Positions 42,178 to 51,674 of a stretch of DNA of 64,000 nucleotides are shown here, piece after piece (the stretch's first letter is position 1; each line of letters starts with the position of its first letter). A program made the position numbers and the translations under genes. Source of the stretch: Gemmatimonadaceae bacterium (GTDB taxonomy: Bacteria; Gemmatimonadota; Gemmatimonadetes; Gemmatimonadales; Gemmatimonadaceae). The stretch is taken from NCBI GenBank assembly GCA_035533755.1, contig DATLTC010000067.1, positions 1 through 64,000 on the forward strand. Direction: 5' to 3'. The notes under the pieces were generated by a model that had not been told where the DNA came from, searched no databases, and was given only the letters and a program-made list of their open reading frames with translations.

Positions 42178-44472
42178 CTACTTGGTTCGCACTAACGTGA
42201 GCTGGACGGCGCTGGGGAGGGGCGCGCCGCCGGCTCCGGACACCGAGACCACGCCCTCGCGGCCGTTGGCCACATGGAAGCGGAAGTACGACACCCCCAT
42301 GGCGCTGACGGTGACCGGCACCGCGACGCCGCTTACGAGCGAATGGTTCAACGGCGCCACATACGACCCGTGGGTGAGGGGGTACACCTCGCGCCAGTTC
42401 CAGCTGGGCTGCGTGTACTGCGGCGCGACGCCGTCCACGAAATCGTCGGTGAACACCGCGGTGGCCCAGTCCCGGAAGTAGGGGGTGGGATCGGTGCCCA
42501 GCACCTGCTGGAGATTGGCCATGCCCACGGTCTGCGAGTTCACGAGCTGATACCAGAAGTTGCCGTCGGTGGTGCGCGTGCGGTCGGCCAGGTAGCGCAG
42601 CAGCGACCAGATGGCGCCGCGGGTGGGCAGGTCATCGTCGCCGAGGAACTCGCCCAGCGGCCCGTGCGATTCGGTGACCGGCAGGAAGGTCTGGTAGCGT
42701 CCCTGATTGCCCCACATGAACTGGCCGAACGCGCTCCAGACCCGCGGGTCGGAGAGCGTGACGAGTCCGATGTTCTGGCGCGGCGCCAGTTGCGCCGACC
42801 GATAGAAGATCAGTTCCTCGGCGATGTGGCTGAGGCCCTCGTTGAGCCAGGTGTCCTCATCGACGATCGGCGAATGGATGATGTACATGCGGCGCGACGC
42901 GTTGATCAGGTGCTGGTACTCGTGGCCCACCGTGCTGACCACGATGTTGGCGACGTTGGCCTTGCTCTTGGAGAACGAGTTGCCGCCGTTGATGGTGCCG
43001 CCCGTGTCGGGCACCATCAGATAGAACATCTCGGCCACGTTGCTGCCGGGGCAGGCAACGCCCTGCGGACTAACGAGGGGCAGGAGGTCGCGCGAGTAAT
43101 AGAAGCCCAGCACGACCCCGTTGGCGGGGTTGGTGGTGAGCTGGTTCACGGCCTTGGTGAAGAAGATGATCGTGCGCCCGTTGTGGTCGATGTCCGACGG
43201 CGCGCCGAAGGCGGTGGTGTCCACCGGATTGACGAGCGTGTCCATGGCCACGGCGAACGACATGTACTCCGCGTCGGTGAACCCGCCCGACGGATTGGAC
43301 GTGTCGGACACGACGATGGCCGAGCTGCTGATGGCGGCGATGCGCCCCGTGGCCATGATGGGATTGGTGCAGTAATCGTTGGAGTTGGTGTTGAGCTGGA
43401 CCAGGTCGCCCACGTGGGCCGTGGCGGGGATCTGCTGCCGGCTCACGCCGGCGGGCGCCGCCGCGCCCGCGGCGCGCTGCCGCTGCATGTTGGCGTACCA
43501 GGCGCGCGCGCCGGCCACGTACTTGGGCATCTCCTCGTGCTCGCGCTGGCGGAGCGCGTATTCGAACTTGACGTCCGGCTGCAGCGGCAGCGTGGGGAGA
43601 GCCATCGCCGGCGCGGCCACACGGTTGGCCGCGAGGTTGGTGGTGGCCCCGATGGTGTCGATGCCGGTGGCGAGCACGTTGAGCGACGTGGTATTGCCCT
43701 GGGCCGTGCTGTTATAGAAGGCGACGAGCGCGAACTCCGAGCCCGCCTGATTGGACTGCACGCAGAACGAACTGCCCGGCAGACTCTTCACCACGTCGCC
43801 GGCCGCCATCGAGAGCGGCAACGCGCCGGAGATGAGCACGCTGTCCGGCGTGGCGCCCGTGCCCGCCGTGGCCACCACGTAGGCGCTGGCGGTGGTAATG
43901 AGCTTCACGAGACCGGTCTGCGCATCCACGGTGACGACCGCCGGATTGCGCGACACCCAGGTCACCGGGGCGGAAACCGAATTGCCGAACTGGTCCGCGG
44001 CGATGGCGCTCACCGTGCCGGTGGCTCCCTGGCACAGCGTGAGCGAATGCGTGACCGCCAGCACCTGCGCCAGCGGCCCCGGAGTGCCGGTGAGCGTGAA
44101 CGTGACCGTGGTGGTGACGCCCGATATCGAGGCCGTGACCTGATTGGCGCCGGCGATGGTGCCCACGGTGAAGGTGGCGCGGACGGTGCCGGTGGAGTCG
44201 GTGGTGGGCGACGCGGGCGTCACCACGCCGTTGCCGCTGGTCACGCTCCAGGTGACGCCCGCCCCTGGCACGGGGCGCGCCTGCGCGTCGGTGACGGTGA
44301 CGACGAGCGGGCTGGGGAGCAGCGTGGCCACGGTGGCCGTCTGGCCGTCACCCGACACAACGCGCAGCGTGGTCGGCGGCCCGGCACGATCGGGGCTGGT
44401 GGCGCCACCGCACGAGGCGAGCACCACGGCGGCGAGCAACGGACCGAGACGCGCGGGGGAAGTCGCACGCAT
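42178..44472 (-). CDS. Putative M30-like metallopeptidase lipoprotein with N-terminal Ig-like domains
   Basis: From the ATG at 44472 the 764-residue protein starts with a lipoprotein signal (MRATSPARLGPLLAAVVLASC). Two Ig-like (Big-type) repeats follow at about 35-125 and 130-215 (VPGAGVTWSVTSGNGVVTP; VTWVSRNPAVVTVDAQTG). The C-terminal half holds HEYQHLINASRR with the HExxH motif at 517-521 and WLNEGLSHIAEEL with the probable third ligand Glu545, a gluzincin arrangement like the M30/hyicolysin group. It should be a surface zinc protease. An in-frame start 22 codons upstream is possible but breaks the signal peptide. Family assignment is by motif spacing only. Confidence 0.78.
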   Translation of the reverse strand: MRATSPARLGPLLAAVVLASCGGATSPDRAGPPTTLRVVSGDGQTATVATLLPSPLVVTVTDAQARPVPGAGVTWSVTSGNGVVTPASPTTDSTGTVRATFTVGTIAGANQVTASISGVTTTVTFTLTGTPGPLAQVLAVTHSLTLCQGATGTVSAIAADQFGNSVSAPVTWVSRNPAVVTVDAQTGLVKLITTASAYVVATAGTGATPDSVLISGALPLSMAAGDVVKSLPGSSFCVQSNQAGSEFALVAFYNSTAQGNTTSLNVLATGIDTIGATTNLAANRVAAPAMALPTLPLQPDVKFEYALRQREHEEMPKYVAGARAWYANMQRQRAAGAAAPAGVSRQQIPATAHVGDLVQLNTNSNDYCTNPIMATGRIAAISSSAIVVSDTSNPSGGFTDAEYMSFAVAMDTLVNPVDTTAFGAPSDIDHNGRTIIFFTKAVNQLTTNPANGVVLGFYYSRDLLPLVSPQGVACPGSNVAEMFYLMVPDTGGTINGGNSFSKSKANVANIVVSTVGHEYQHLINASRRMYIIHSPIVDEDTWLNEGLSHIAEELIFYRSAQLAPRQNIGLVTLSDPRVWSAFGQFMWGNQGRYQTFLPVTESHGPLGEFLGDDDLPTRGAIWSLLRYLADRTRTTDGNFWYQLVNSQTVGMANLQQVLGTDPTPYFRDWATAVFTDDFVDGVAPQYTQPSWNWREVYPLTHGSYVAPLNHSLVSGVAVPVTVSAMGVSYFRFHVANGREGVVSVSGAGGAPLPSAVQLTLVRTK

Positions 44473-44539
44473 GAGTCGTACCGGAAGCGAGTGGAGGTGA
44501 ACGCGGGCGATCGAACGCCCCGCCAGAAGCTTGAACATC

Positions 44540-45763
44540 TTACCCCGCGCGAGCGGAGCGTTCCGCTCCGCCGATCAGCGTATCGCCGGCCTGTCGCGCG
44601 CACTCCGCCAGGATTGCGGCGCCACAGAAGATCGCCTCCTCCGCCGGTGCGAAGCGCGGCGAGTGCGCGGCCGTGGCTGGTCCACCGGGCTCACGCGCCC
44701 CGATGCGCAAGAAACAGCCTTCCATATGCTCCAGATAATGGGCAAAGTCCTCGCCGCCCATGTTCATGAATCCTAACGGTACCACACCGGTTTCGCCCAG
44801 CACGGCGGAGGCCGCAGCGCGGGCCCAAGCCGCGCCCCGCGCGGAGTTCACCAGGGGGGGCGTGCCGAGTTCGAGTTCGACCCGCGCTCCCAGCCCGTAA
44901 CTCGCCGCCACGGATTCTGCCATCCGGCGCACCTCGCCCAGCATCAACTCCCGGGACCTCGGCTCGACCGCGCGCACGGTGCCGCCCAGCACGGCGCGGT
45001 CGGGGATGACGTTGGGGGCGGTGCCGGCGTGGATGGACGCGACGGTCACCACGCCCGGGGTCGCGGGGTTGAGGCGCCGGGCCACGATCGTCTGCAGCGC
45101 CGTGATCAGCGCCGCGGCGCCGACCACGGGGTCGGCGGCCTCGTGGGGGCGCGCGGCGTGCGCGCCCTGGCCCGTGAGTTCGATGGTGAACGTGTCGGCC
45201 GACGCGGCCAACGGGCCCGCATCGGCCACCGCCTGCCCCACGTCGAACCGGCGATCCACGTGCCCGCCGAAGATGCACGCCACGCCGTCCAGCGCGCCGC
45301 TCTCGAGCATGGCCAGCGCGCCGCGCCCGATCTCCTCGGCAGGCTGCAGCACCACCAGCACGTCGCCGGCGGCGGGGTGCGCGGCAAGGAGGAGCGCCGC
45401 CCCCACGGCCCACGCGGCATGCACGTCGTGTCCGCAGGCGTGCATCACGCCGTCGCGCGTGGACGCGAACGGCAGCCCCGTGTTCTCATGAATGGGCAGC
45501 GCGTCGATGTCGCCGCGGATGGCCACCATGGGGGCGCGGCGGTCGCGCCCCGGGATGCGCGCCACGACGCCGGTGCCGGCCACGCGGCGCACGTCGGCGC
45601 CCGGAATGGCCGACAGCGCCCGATCGAGCCGCTCGGCGGTCTCGTGCTCGTGCAGCGCCAACTCCGGGTGGGCGTGGATCTCTCGACGCAGGCGCAGCAG
45701 CGTCTGGATCTGGTCGGGCGAGAAGCGCGCCGCCACGCCCGCCGGGAGCGCGAGCGCGCTCAC
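44540..45763 (-). CDS. M20D family amidohydrolase (probable N-acyl-L-amino acid hydrolase)
   Basis: The 407-residue protein has the M20D peptidase layout: HPELALHEHETAERL at the N-terminus, the metal segment HACGHDVHAAWAVGAA, VLQPAEEIGRGA, a dimerisation domain, and GFMNMGGEDFAHYLEHM near the end. Such enzymes remove acyl groups from amino acids (hippurate, N-acetyl or N-succinyl). The GTG start at 45763 overlaps the racemase stop (GTGA). Together with the N-acylamino acid racemase and the GNAT gene upstream it fits the N-succinyl-L-amino acid desuccinylase of the D- to L-amino acid conversion route; general aminoacylase activity is the alternative. Confidence 0.88.
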   Translation of the reverse strand: MSALALPAGVAARFSPDQIQTLLRLRREIHAHPELALHEHETAERLDRALSAIPGADVRRVAGTGVVARIPGRDRRAPMVAIRGDIDALPIHENTGLPFASTRDGVMHACGHDVHAAWAVGAALLLAAHPAAGDVLVVLQPAEEIGRGALAMLESGALDGVACIFGGHVDRRFDVGQAVADAGPLAASADTFTIELTGQGAHAARPHEAADPVVGAAALITALQTIVARRLNPATPGVVTVASIHAGTAPNVIPDRAVLGGTVRAVEPRSRELMLGEVRRMAESVAASYGLGARVELELGTPPLVNSARGAAWARAAASAVLGETGVVPLGFMNMGGEDFAHYLEHMEGCFLRIGAREPGGPATAAHSPRFAPAEEAIFCGAAILAECARQAGDTLIGGAERSARAG

Positions 45764-46884
45764 GCCGTGAATTCCTCGCGGCGCACGGTGAGGTCATCCA
45801 CGCGGCCGGTGTCCACGGTCACGCCGATTCCGGCGGCATGGAGCGGCACGTGCACCATGCCATCGCGGTCCATGGTCCACTCGGGCGTGACGATGTCGCG
45901 CTCCCAATACCGCGCGCTGGGCGACACGTCGCCGGGAAGCGAGAAGTTGGGCAGCGAGGCGAGCGCCACGTTGTGCGACCGGCCCACGCCGCTCTCGAAC
46001 ATGCCGCCGCACCAGACCGGCACGGCGTGCTGGAGGCAGAGGTCGTGGATGGCCTTGGACACCGCGAACCCGCCCACGCGGCCCGGCTTGATGTTGACGA
46101 TGCGGCCGGCGTCGAGCTCGATCATGTCGGCGGCGCGATCGACGCTGGTGATGGACTCGTCGAGGCAGATCGGCGTGGCGAGCACGCGCTGCAGCTTGGC
46201 GTGACGGAGCAGGTCCTCGCGGTCCAGGGGCTGCTCGATCATGATCAGGTTGAACGCATCCAGCTGCTTGAGGTGATCGGCGTCGCGCAGCGAATACGCG
46301 GAGTTGGCGTCGGCCATGAGGTGCAGCCCGGGACCCAGCTCCTCGCGCACGGCGCGCACGAACTCCACGTCGGAGCCCGGCTCGATCTTCATCTTGATCT
46401 TGCGGTAGCCCTGCGCCACGGCCTGCTTGGCCCGCGCGACCAGAGCGTCGGGATCGCGCTGGATGCCGATGGAGATCCCCGTGGGCACGCGGTCGCGGGT
46501 GCCGCCGAGAAGGCGCGACAGGGCGACGCCGCGCTGGCGCGCCGCCACGTCCCAGCAGCCCATCTCGACCGCCGCCTTGGCCATGTGGTGCCCGCGGATG
46601 TTCCGGTCGAGGGCGGCGAACACGTCGCCCGGCTCGGCGAACTCCACGCCGAGCACGCGGGCGGCCAGCCATTCGCGAATGGCATGCCAGGCGGTGTCGA
46701 TGGTCTCGGGGCTGTAGTTGGGCTGCTCGCCGGCCACGCACTCGCTCCAGCCCGTCACGCCGTCGGCGGTGTGCAACTCGAGCAGGCAGATGCGGCGCTC
46801 CGTGACCACGCCCGACGAGATGCGGAACGGCTCCTTGAGCGTGAGGCGGATCTCGCGGAGGGTGATGCGCTGGATGGAGAACAC
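45760..46884 (-). CDS. Enolase-superfamily N-acylamino acid racemase (NSAR/OSBS group)
   Basis: The 374-residue protein belongs to the o-succinylbenzoate synthase / N-succinylamino acid racemase group. The acid-base lysines are in RKIKMKIEPG (Lys164 and Lys166) and NIKPGRVGG (Lys266). Metal ligands are Asp192 (LMADANSAY), Glu217 (MIEQPLD) and Asp242 (CLDESI). PTGISIGI and the Gly-rich 290s loop are typical of the group. No menaquinone genes are nearby, so racemase activity is favoured over MenC. It is coupled to the M20 hydrolase by a GTGA overlap, and the GNAT gene ends upstream of it with a 24-nt gap. Confidence 0.88.
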   Translation of the reverse strand: MFSIQRITLREIRLTLKEPFRISSGVVTERRICLLELHTADGVTGWSECVAGEQPNYSPETIDTAWHAIREWLAARVLGVEFAEPGDVFAALDRNIRGHHMAKAAVEMGCWDVAARQRGVALSRLLGGTRDRVPTGISIGIQRDPDALVARAKQAVAQGYRKIKMKIEPGSDVEFVRAVREELGPGLHLMADANSAYSLRDADHLKQLDAFNLIMIEQPLDREDLLRHAKLQRVLATPICLDESITSVDRAADMIELDAGRIVNIKPGRVGGFAVSKAIHDLCLQHAVPVWCGGMFESGVGRSHNVALASLPNFSLPGDVSPSARYWERDIVTPEWTMDRDGMVHVPLHAAGIGVTVDTGRVDDLTVRREEFTA

Positions 46885-46908
46885 GGGGGACGCTCGGCGG
46901 TGGGGAGA

Positions 46909-47730
46909 TCAGACGGCGAACAGATAGTGGGCGCGATCGGCGGTGGGGGTGGCCGCGAATCCCGTTGCGCGGTACCCGGCGGCGAGCAGATGCTCGAACG
47001 CGGCGCGCGTGCTGGCGCGCCAGCGAGCGGCAGCGCCGAGATCGGCGGCCTGGAGGGCGCCGATGTCCGCCGGCACCTGCACGCGCAGCGCGGGAGCGCC
47101 GCCGGCGGCGAAGGCGCGCAGGATCTCGCCGCCCGGGTCGGGGTTGACGACCGGCGCGGCGCGGAACTTCGCGTCGTCGCGGGCCGCCGCGATCGCGGCG
47201 CGGCGGCGCGCCAGCTCCGCGGTGTCCAGGTCCCAGGCCACCACGAAGCGGTCGGTGCCGATGCCGCGATTGAGCGTGCTCCCCATGTCGCCGTACATGT
47301 CGCGCACGTATTCCACCACGCGCACACCGAACACGTTGAAGTTCAGGTGCGCGTTGCGGGCCACGAGCGGATCGTAGGTCCAGTACATGACGTGGGCGCC
47401 GAGGCCGGCGACGGCGGCGCGCTGGAAGTCCTTGAGTCGCCGGCCCAGCCCGAGGTTCTGCGCGTCGGCGCGGACGGCGAGCATGTGCGACCAGTGCACG
47501 ATGCGCCCCTGCTCCACGCCCGTGAGCCCGAACACGAATCCGAGCAACGCGCCATCGGCCGCGAAGGCACCGGCGGACACGCCGCCCACGCGCTGGCCGA
47601 TCTTGAGGATCGTGGCCGACGTGACGTCGGTGAGCCCGCGGCCCCACGTCTCGTATTGCAGGTCGACGGCGGCGCGATAGTCGTCGAGCGAGGCGAGGGC
47701 GCGGATGGTGATGCCGGAGGTATCGGACAT
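46909..47730 (-). CDS. GNAT superfamily acyltransferase (COG3375-like), partner of the racemase
   Basis: From the ATG at 47730 the protein has 273 residues; an earlier in-frame ATG adds only ten. The GNAT acyl-CoA fold is visible in RADAQNLGLGRRLKDFQRAAV (the R/Q-x-x-G-x-G/A CoA loop), preceded by LTDVTSATILKIGQRVGG and followed by YWTYDPLVARNAHLNFNVFG, a segment typical of this group. Members next to NSAR genes N-succinylate D-amino acids in the Geobacillus pathway. The first gene of the three-gene minus-strand set GNAT, racemase, M20 hydrolase. Confidence 0.85.
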   Translation of the reverse strand: MSDTSGITIRALASLDDYRAAVDLQYETWGRGLTDVTSATILKIGQRVGGVSAGAFAADGALLGFVFGLTGVEQGRIVHWSHMLAVRADAQNLGLGRRLKDFQRAAVAGLGAHVMYWTYDPLVARNAHLNFNVFGVRVVEYVRDMYGDMGSTLNRGIGTDRFVVAWDLDTAELARRRAAIAAARDDAKFRAAPVVNPDPGGEILRAFAAGGAPALRVQVPADIGALQAADLGAAARWRASTRAAFEHLLAAGYRATGFAATPTADRAHYLFAV

Positions 47731-47808
47731 TGAGGATCGGCGGAGGCGGGCGGGTGGCATGAAGCTACGGCGCGCGCGGCCGCGGCACCACGACGCAGGC
47801 TCAACACA

Positions 47809-49860
47809 TCACGTGACGGCCGTCACGTCCAGATTCAGCACCTGGAACGGCGCCAGGCGGAAGGCGTGCTCGCGTCCGGCCTGAATCGCGAACGGCGGCT
47901 GCCCGCGATCGGCCGACCATGGGCTGCGGGCGGTATAGCGGCGCGCGGCACCGTCGGGCAGCTCGAACGCCTGCGCCGGATCGAGCGCGATGGTCTGCCA
48001 CCGATCGCTGGGGTTGCGCAGGGTGAGCGTGGCCCCGGCCGGGGACCAGGCGGCCCATCCGTACGGTTCCAGATTGGCCGGATCGCCGCCCACCCAGTGC
48101 GTGTCGCGGAGCGCCTCGGCATTCCGCCGCGACCAGTTGGCGCTCTCGGCGAGCGTGTTCCAGTTGTCGGCGGTGAGGTTGGACGGCGTGACGTACATCT
48201 CCTGCAACTGCGTGCCGTTGCCGAAGTAGACGCGGATCTCGTCGTTGAAGTCGCCGCCGGGATCGTCCATGAGGTGGTTGGCGTGCTTCGCGTAGATGAG
48301 CCCGTGGAGCATGAGCGAGTTGAGCGGGTAGAGGGCGCCCCGCTTGACCACGTGCTCGTGCGTGTCGGCGTCGCGGTACGTCATCCACTGCTGGCGCCAG
48401 GTGCCGACGCCGGCGAACGAGTGGTCTTCCCCGCCCCGCCAGATCGAATCCGCGTAGCGCAGCCAGAAGGGCGACGGATACGTGCCCGTGGTGAGGTTCA
48501 CATAGAGGTCGGGCTTCACGGCGCGCAGATCGCCGATGAGGGCGATGGCGGCGTCGAAGTCGCTGTCGAACTGGCTGCCGGGAATCACCGTGGACGCGTT
48601 GCCGGTGCCGTCGATCTTGAACTGGTTCACGCCGTATTTGCGGATGAACTCCACGCACGTGTCGTGGAACCGTTGGTAGTACTTGGGGCCGGACAGCGCG
48701 AATCCCCCCTTGTTGGTCTCGAACCCCTGGGCCTCGCCGTACTTGAGTCGATCCTTCTGAGGCTGGCCGTATCCGCCCCACGGCGACAGCCACACGCCGG
48801 GCGCGGCGCCGTATCTGGCCGCCTCGGTGCGCAGGTTGGTGAAGCCGTGCGGGAAGCCGGGCCCGAATCCCCAGAGGGTCTTGGGGTCGTCCCAGCCGTC
48901 GTCGAACAGGAACGACGACAGCACCACGCCGCGCTTGCGATGCAGTTCCTGGCCGAACGCGTCGATCACGGCCAGCGCTTCGGCCTCGGAATACTTGGAG
49001 AAGTAGCCGATGTCGTACCAGGAGTTGTAGTGCAGGAACGTGCGATACGGGTGCGCGCGCTCACGCTCCACGTACGCCAGAAAGTCGCGCCGCAGCTGGC
49101 CAGTGCGCACGGCGCCGATCACCGACGACACGGCAAAGGCCGCGCCCGGCCGGACCGGCAGTTCGCGGGGCAGCGTGCACGTCACGTGGTCGCCGTCCAC
49201 GGCGCTCAGCGACAGCGGATGCTCGAACCCCACATACCAGTCGTCGAACACGACCGGGCTGCCCTTGACCGTCCCGGTGACGGTCGCGCGGGGCGCGTGC
49301 AGGTCCACCAGCGTGATGGCGCGCACGGGGACCGGAGCGCCGAGGGCGCGCAGGGTGATCTCCTGGCGCAGGTAGCGCGAGCCGTCGCGCAGCACGGCGC
49401 GCCAGGTGGCCTCGAGCGTGCCGGCGGCGTCGCGGAGGACGACGGTGACCTGCTGTCCGCCCACGCGCTCGGCCATGCGCGACGCCGCCGGGCTGGCGCG
49501 CAGCGGCTCGGTGCGGGGCGGCGCCACGACGTGCATCTCGTCCGCCGACAGCCGCGTGCCGTCGGCCATGGCGAGCGAGAACACGGTGGCCGGCGGAGTG
49601 AACGCGCGGTTGTTGACCCGGTCGTCCACGCGCACGGCACGGAGCCGCCCGTCGGCCACGGTCCAGGTGCCGCGGATGGCGCTGTTGCCCAGGGTGAGAT
49701 CGCCGGCGCGCAGCGACGCGACGGCGGGGAGCGCTTCGGCGTCCAGGCGGGCGGCGGCTCCGGCGCGGAGCAGCCGCTGGAGCCCGGGCGAGGAGACGGC
49801 GGCGCCGAGTCCGAGCGCGGCGCTGCGCGCGAGAAAGTCACGACGGGAGAGATCAGACAT
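47809..49860 (-). CDS. Tat-exported clan GH-D glycoside hydrolase (GH36-like)
   Basis: The start at 49860 gives MSDLSRRDFLARSAALGLG, a clear twin-arginine signal; an earlier ATG is less likely. The 683-residue precursor has an N-terminal beta-sandwich (to about 270), a TIM-barrel and a C-terminal beta domain. The barrel shows YNSWYDIGYFSKYSE, SFLFDDGWDD, GVWLSPWGGYG, VNQFKIDGTGN (probable nucleophile Asp) and IWRGGEDHSF (probable acid/base region). This arrangement fits alpha-galactosidase-like enzymes of the GH36 group often annotated as enterotoxin-like. Substrate is likely an alpha-galactoside or related glycan outside the cytoplasm. It stands alone on the minus strand. Confidence 0.78.
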   Translation of the reverse strand: MSDLSRRDFLARSAALGLGAAVSSPGLQRLLRAGAAARLDAEALPAVASLRAGDLTLGNSAIRGTWTVADGRLRAVRVDDRVNNRAFTPPATVFSLAMADGTRLSADEMHVVAPPRTEPLRASPAASRMAERVGGQQVTVVLRDAAGTLEATWRAVLRDGSRYLRQEITLRALGAPVPVRAITLVDLHAPRATVTGTVKGSPVVFDDWYVGFEHPLSLSAVDGDHVTCTLPRELPVRPGAAFAVSSVIGAVRTGQLRRDFLAYVERERAHPYRTFLHYNSWYDIGYFSKYSEAEALAVIDAFGQELHRKRGVVLSSFLFDDGWDDPKTLWGFGPGFPHGFTNLRTEAARYGAAPGVWLSPWGGYGQPQKDRLKYGEAQGFETNKGGFALSGPKYYQRFHDTCVEFIRKYGVNQFKIDGTGNASTVIPGSQFDSDFDAAIALIGDLRAVKPDLYVNLTTGTYPSPFWLRYADSIWRGGEDHSFAGVGTWRQQWMTYRDADTHEHVVKRGALYPLNSLMLHGLIYAKHANHLMDDPGGDFNDEIRVYFGNGTQLQEMYVTPSNLTADNWNTLAESANWSRRNAEALRDTHWVGGDPANLEPYGWAAWSPAGATLTLRNPSDRWQTIALDPAQAFELPDGAARRYTARSPWSADRGQPPFAIQAGREHAFRLAPFQVLNLDVTAVT

Positions 49861-49929
49861 GACGGGAAAGTTGACGGTGGGCCGTGGCAATCAGGCGGTG
49901 GACGGTGGGCGGTGCCGATCGGCGTCCGC

Positions 49930-51570
49930 TCACGGGTTCGGATCGTGGAGCACTCTCTTCACCGCCTCGCCCAGCGATTCGATGGAGAACGGTTTCTGGA
50001 GGAACCCCGTGCCGGGGCGCAACATGCCGTGTTGGCCGATGGCCTCGTCGGTGTATCCCGACACGAAGAGCACGCGCAACGCGGGAAAGGTGGCGGCGAG
50101 CTGGCCGGCGAGCTCACGCCCATTCATGCGCGGCATGAGCAGGTCGGTGACGAGCAGGTCGATCACCGGCCCGCCGCGGGCGACGATGGCGAGCGCCTCG
50201 TCGCCGTCGGCCGCGGCGACCACGGTGTAACCCAGTCGCTCGAGGACGCGGCACGTGATGCGGCGCACGGCGTCCTCGTCCTCCACGACGAGCACCGTCC
50301 GGTGGCCGTCGCCGGCCGGGGCGCGCACGGCGGCAGTGGACAGCGGCGTGGCGCGTCCGGCGCGCGGGAGCAGGATGCGGAACGTCGTTCCACGACCGGG
50401 CGCCGACTCGACCGTGATGAAGCCGTTGCTCTGGCGGATGATCCCGTAGACCATGGACAGGCCGAGCCCCGTGCCCTCGGGAGCCGGCTTGGTGGTGAAG
50501 AACGGCTCGAACACCCGGGCCCGGGTGATGGCGTCCATACCTGTTCCCGTATCGCGCACCAGGAGCTCGGCGTAATCCCCCGCCGGGATGGTGAGCGCGT
50601 CGGCCGACGCGTCCTCCCGCAACGTCACGTTCTGCGTGGACAGGAGGAGCGTGCCGCCGGCGGGCATCGCGTCGCGGGCGTTGACGGCCAGGTTCATGAT
50701 CACCTGCTCCACCTGGCCGGGATCCACGCGCACGGGCCAGGTGGTGGGGGCGAGCTGCGTCTGCAGTTCGATGTCCTCGCCGATCACGCGGCCGAGCAGC
50801 ATCCGGACGCGCTCCACGACGTCGTGGAGCGGCACGATCTCGATGCGCATCACCTGCTGCCGGCTGAACGCGAGGAGCTGCCGGGTGAGCGCCGCGGCGC
50901 GATCGGCGGACCGGCGGATATCCTGCACGTCGGCCGTCGCGTCGGCGTCGTCGCGCAGGCGCTCGAGCAGGAGTTCGGAGTAGCCGATGATCGACGTGAG
51001 CACGTTGTTGAAGTCGTGGGCGACGCCCCCCGCCAGGCGGCCCACCGCCTCCATCTTCTGGGCGTGCCGCAGCTCATGCTCCAATTGCACGCGTTCGCTC
51101 ACGTCGCTGATGGTGGAGACGCGCACCGGGCGGCCGTCCACGATCGTGTCTCGCGACCAGACGTCGACGCGGAACACGGACCCGTCCTTGCGACGGTGGC
51201 GCACCGCCGATGCCTTCCAGAACCCGTGCGGCATGGCGGCGAGCACCTTCCGCACCTCCGCGTGGTCTTCCGGCGGCCGGACCTCCAGCACCGACAGGCC
51301 GATGAATTCTTCGCGAGAATAGCCGTACTGCTCCACGGCCGCCTGGTTCACGGCCACGATGCGGTGCGACTGGGCATCGAACATCAGGACCGGCAGCGCC
51401 ACCGACTCGTAGATCTGCCGGTACCAGTCCGCCGATGCGGGAGTTCCGGGATCCTGCAACGGGCTCTGATCGGACGAACGATCAGCGGTAGGTCTGGACA
51501 GAAGCGCCTCGTGAACGCGTGCCGTGAATGTGCCGCGCCCCGGACGGCCAGGGGCGGCGGCCGGCGGCAT
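49930..51570 (-). CDS. Hybrid PAS sensor histidine kinase with receiver domain
   Basis: The 546-residue protein has a PAS domain (about 50-160), a histidine kinase with His185 in [11 protein letters not shown], the ATPase motifs [17 protein letters not shown] and [12 protein letters not shown], and a C-terminal receiver (about 420-546) with acceptor Asp476 in [12 protein letters not shown] and Lys in FLQKPF. No membrane segment is evident, so the sensor is probably soluble. The first ATG at 51570 adds about 45 non-conserved residues before the PAS domain, and a later start is possible. No response regulator gene is adjacent. Regulation of the nearby copper operon is possible but unsupported. 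Confidence 0.93.
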   Translation of the reverse strand: MPPAAAPGRPGRGTFTARVHEALLSRPTADRSSDQSPLQDPGTPASADWYRQIYESVALPVLMFDAQSHRIVAVNQAAVEQYGYSREEFIGLSVLEVRPPEDHAEVRKVLAAMPHGFWKASAVRHRRKDGSVFRVDVWSRDTIVDGRPVRVSTISDVSERVQLEHELRHAQKMEAVGRLAGGVAHDFNNVLTSIIGYSELLLERLRDDADATADVQDIRRSADRAAALTRQLLAFSRQQVMRIEIVPLHDVVERVRMLLGRVIGEDIELQTQLAPTTWPVRVDPGQVEQVIMNLAVNARDAMPAGGTLLLSTQNVTLREDASADALTIPAGDYAELLVRDTGTGMDAITRARVFEPFFTTKPAPEGTGLGLSMVYGIIRQSNGFITVESAPGRGTTFRILLPRAGRATPLSTAAVRAPAGDGHRTVLVVEDEDAVRRITCRVLERLGYTVVAAADGDEALAIVARGGPVIDLLVTDLLMPRMNGRELAGQLAATFPALRVLFVSGYTDEAIGQHGMLRPGTGFLQKPFSIESLGEAVKRVLHDPNP

Positions 51571-51674
51571 GTCAGCCGGCAGCGCCCTGTCGCGCGACAG
51601 CGGCGTCGCTCAGAAGATTTATCATGAAGGCCCGATGCGGCGCTAGCCCCTCGGCGCGCGGGCGGCGCCCCGGA

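Noticed and set aside
47866-51627. Plus-strand open frame of over 1,200 codons covering the glycosidase and histidine kinase genes
   Set aside because: It spans two clear minus-strand genes and their gap and shows no recognisable domain.
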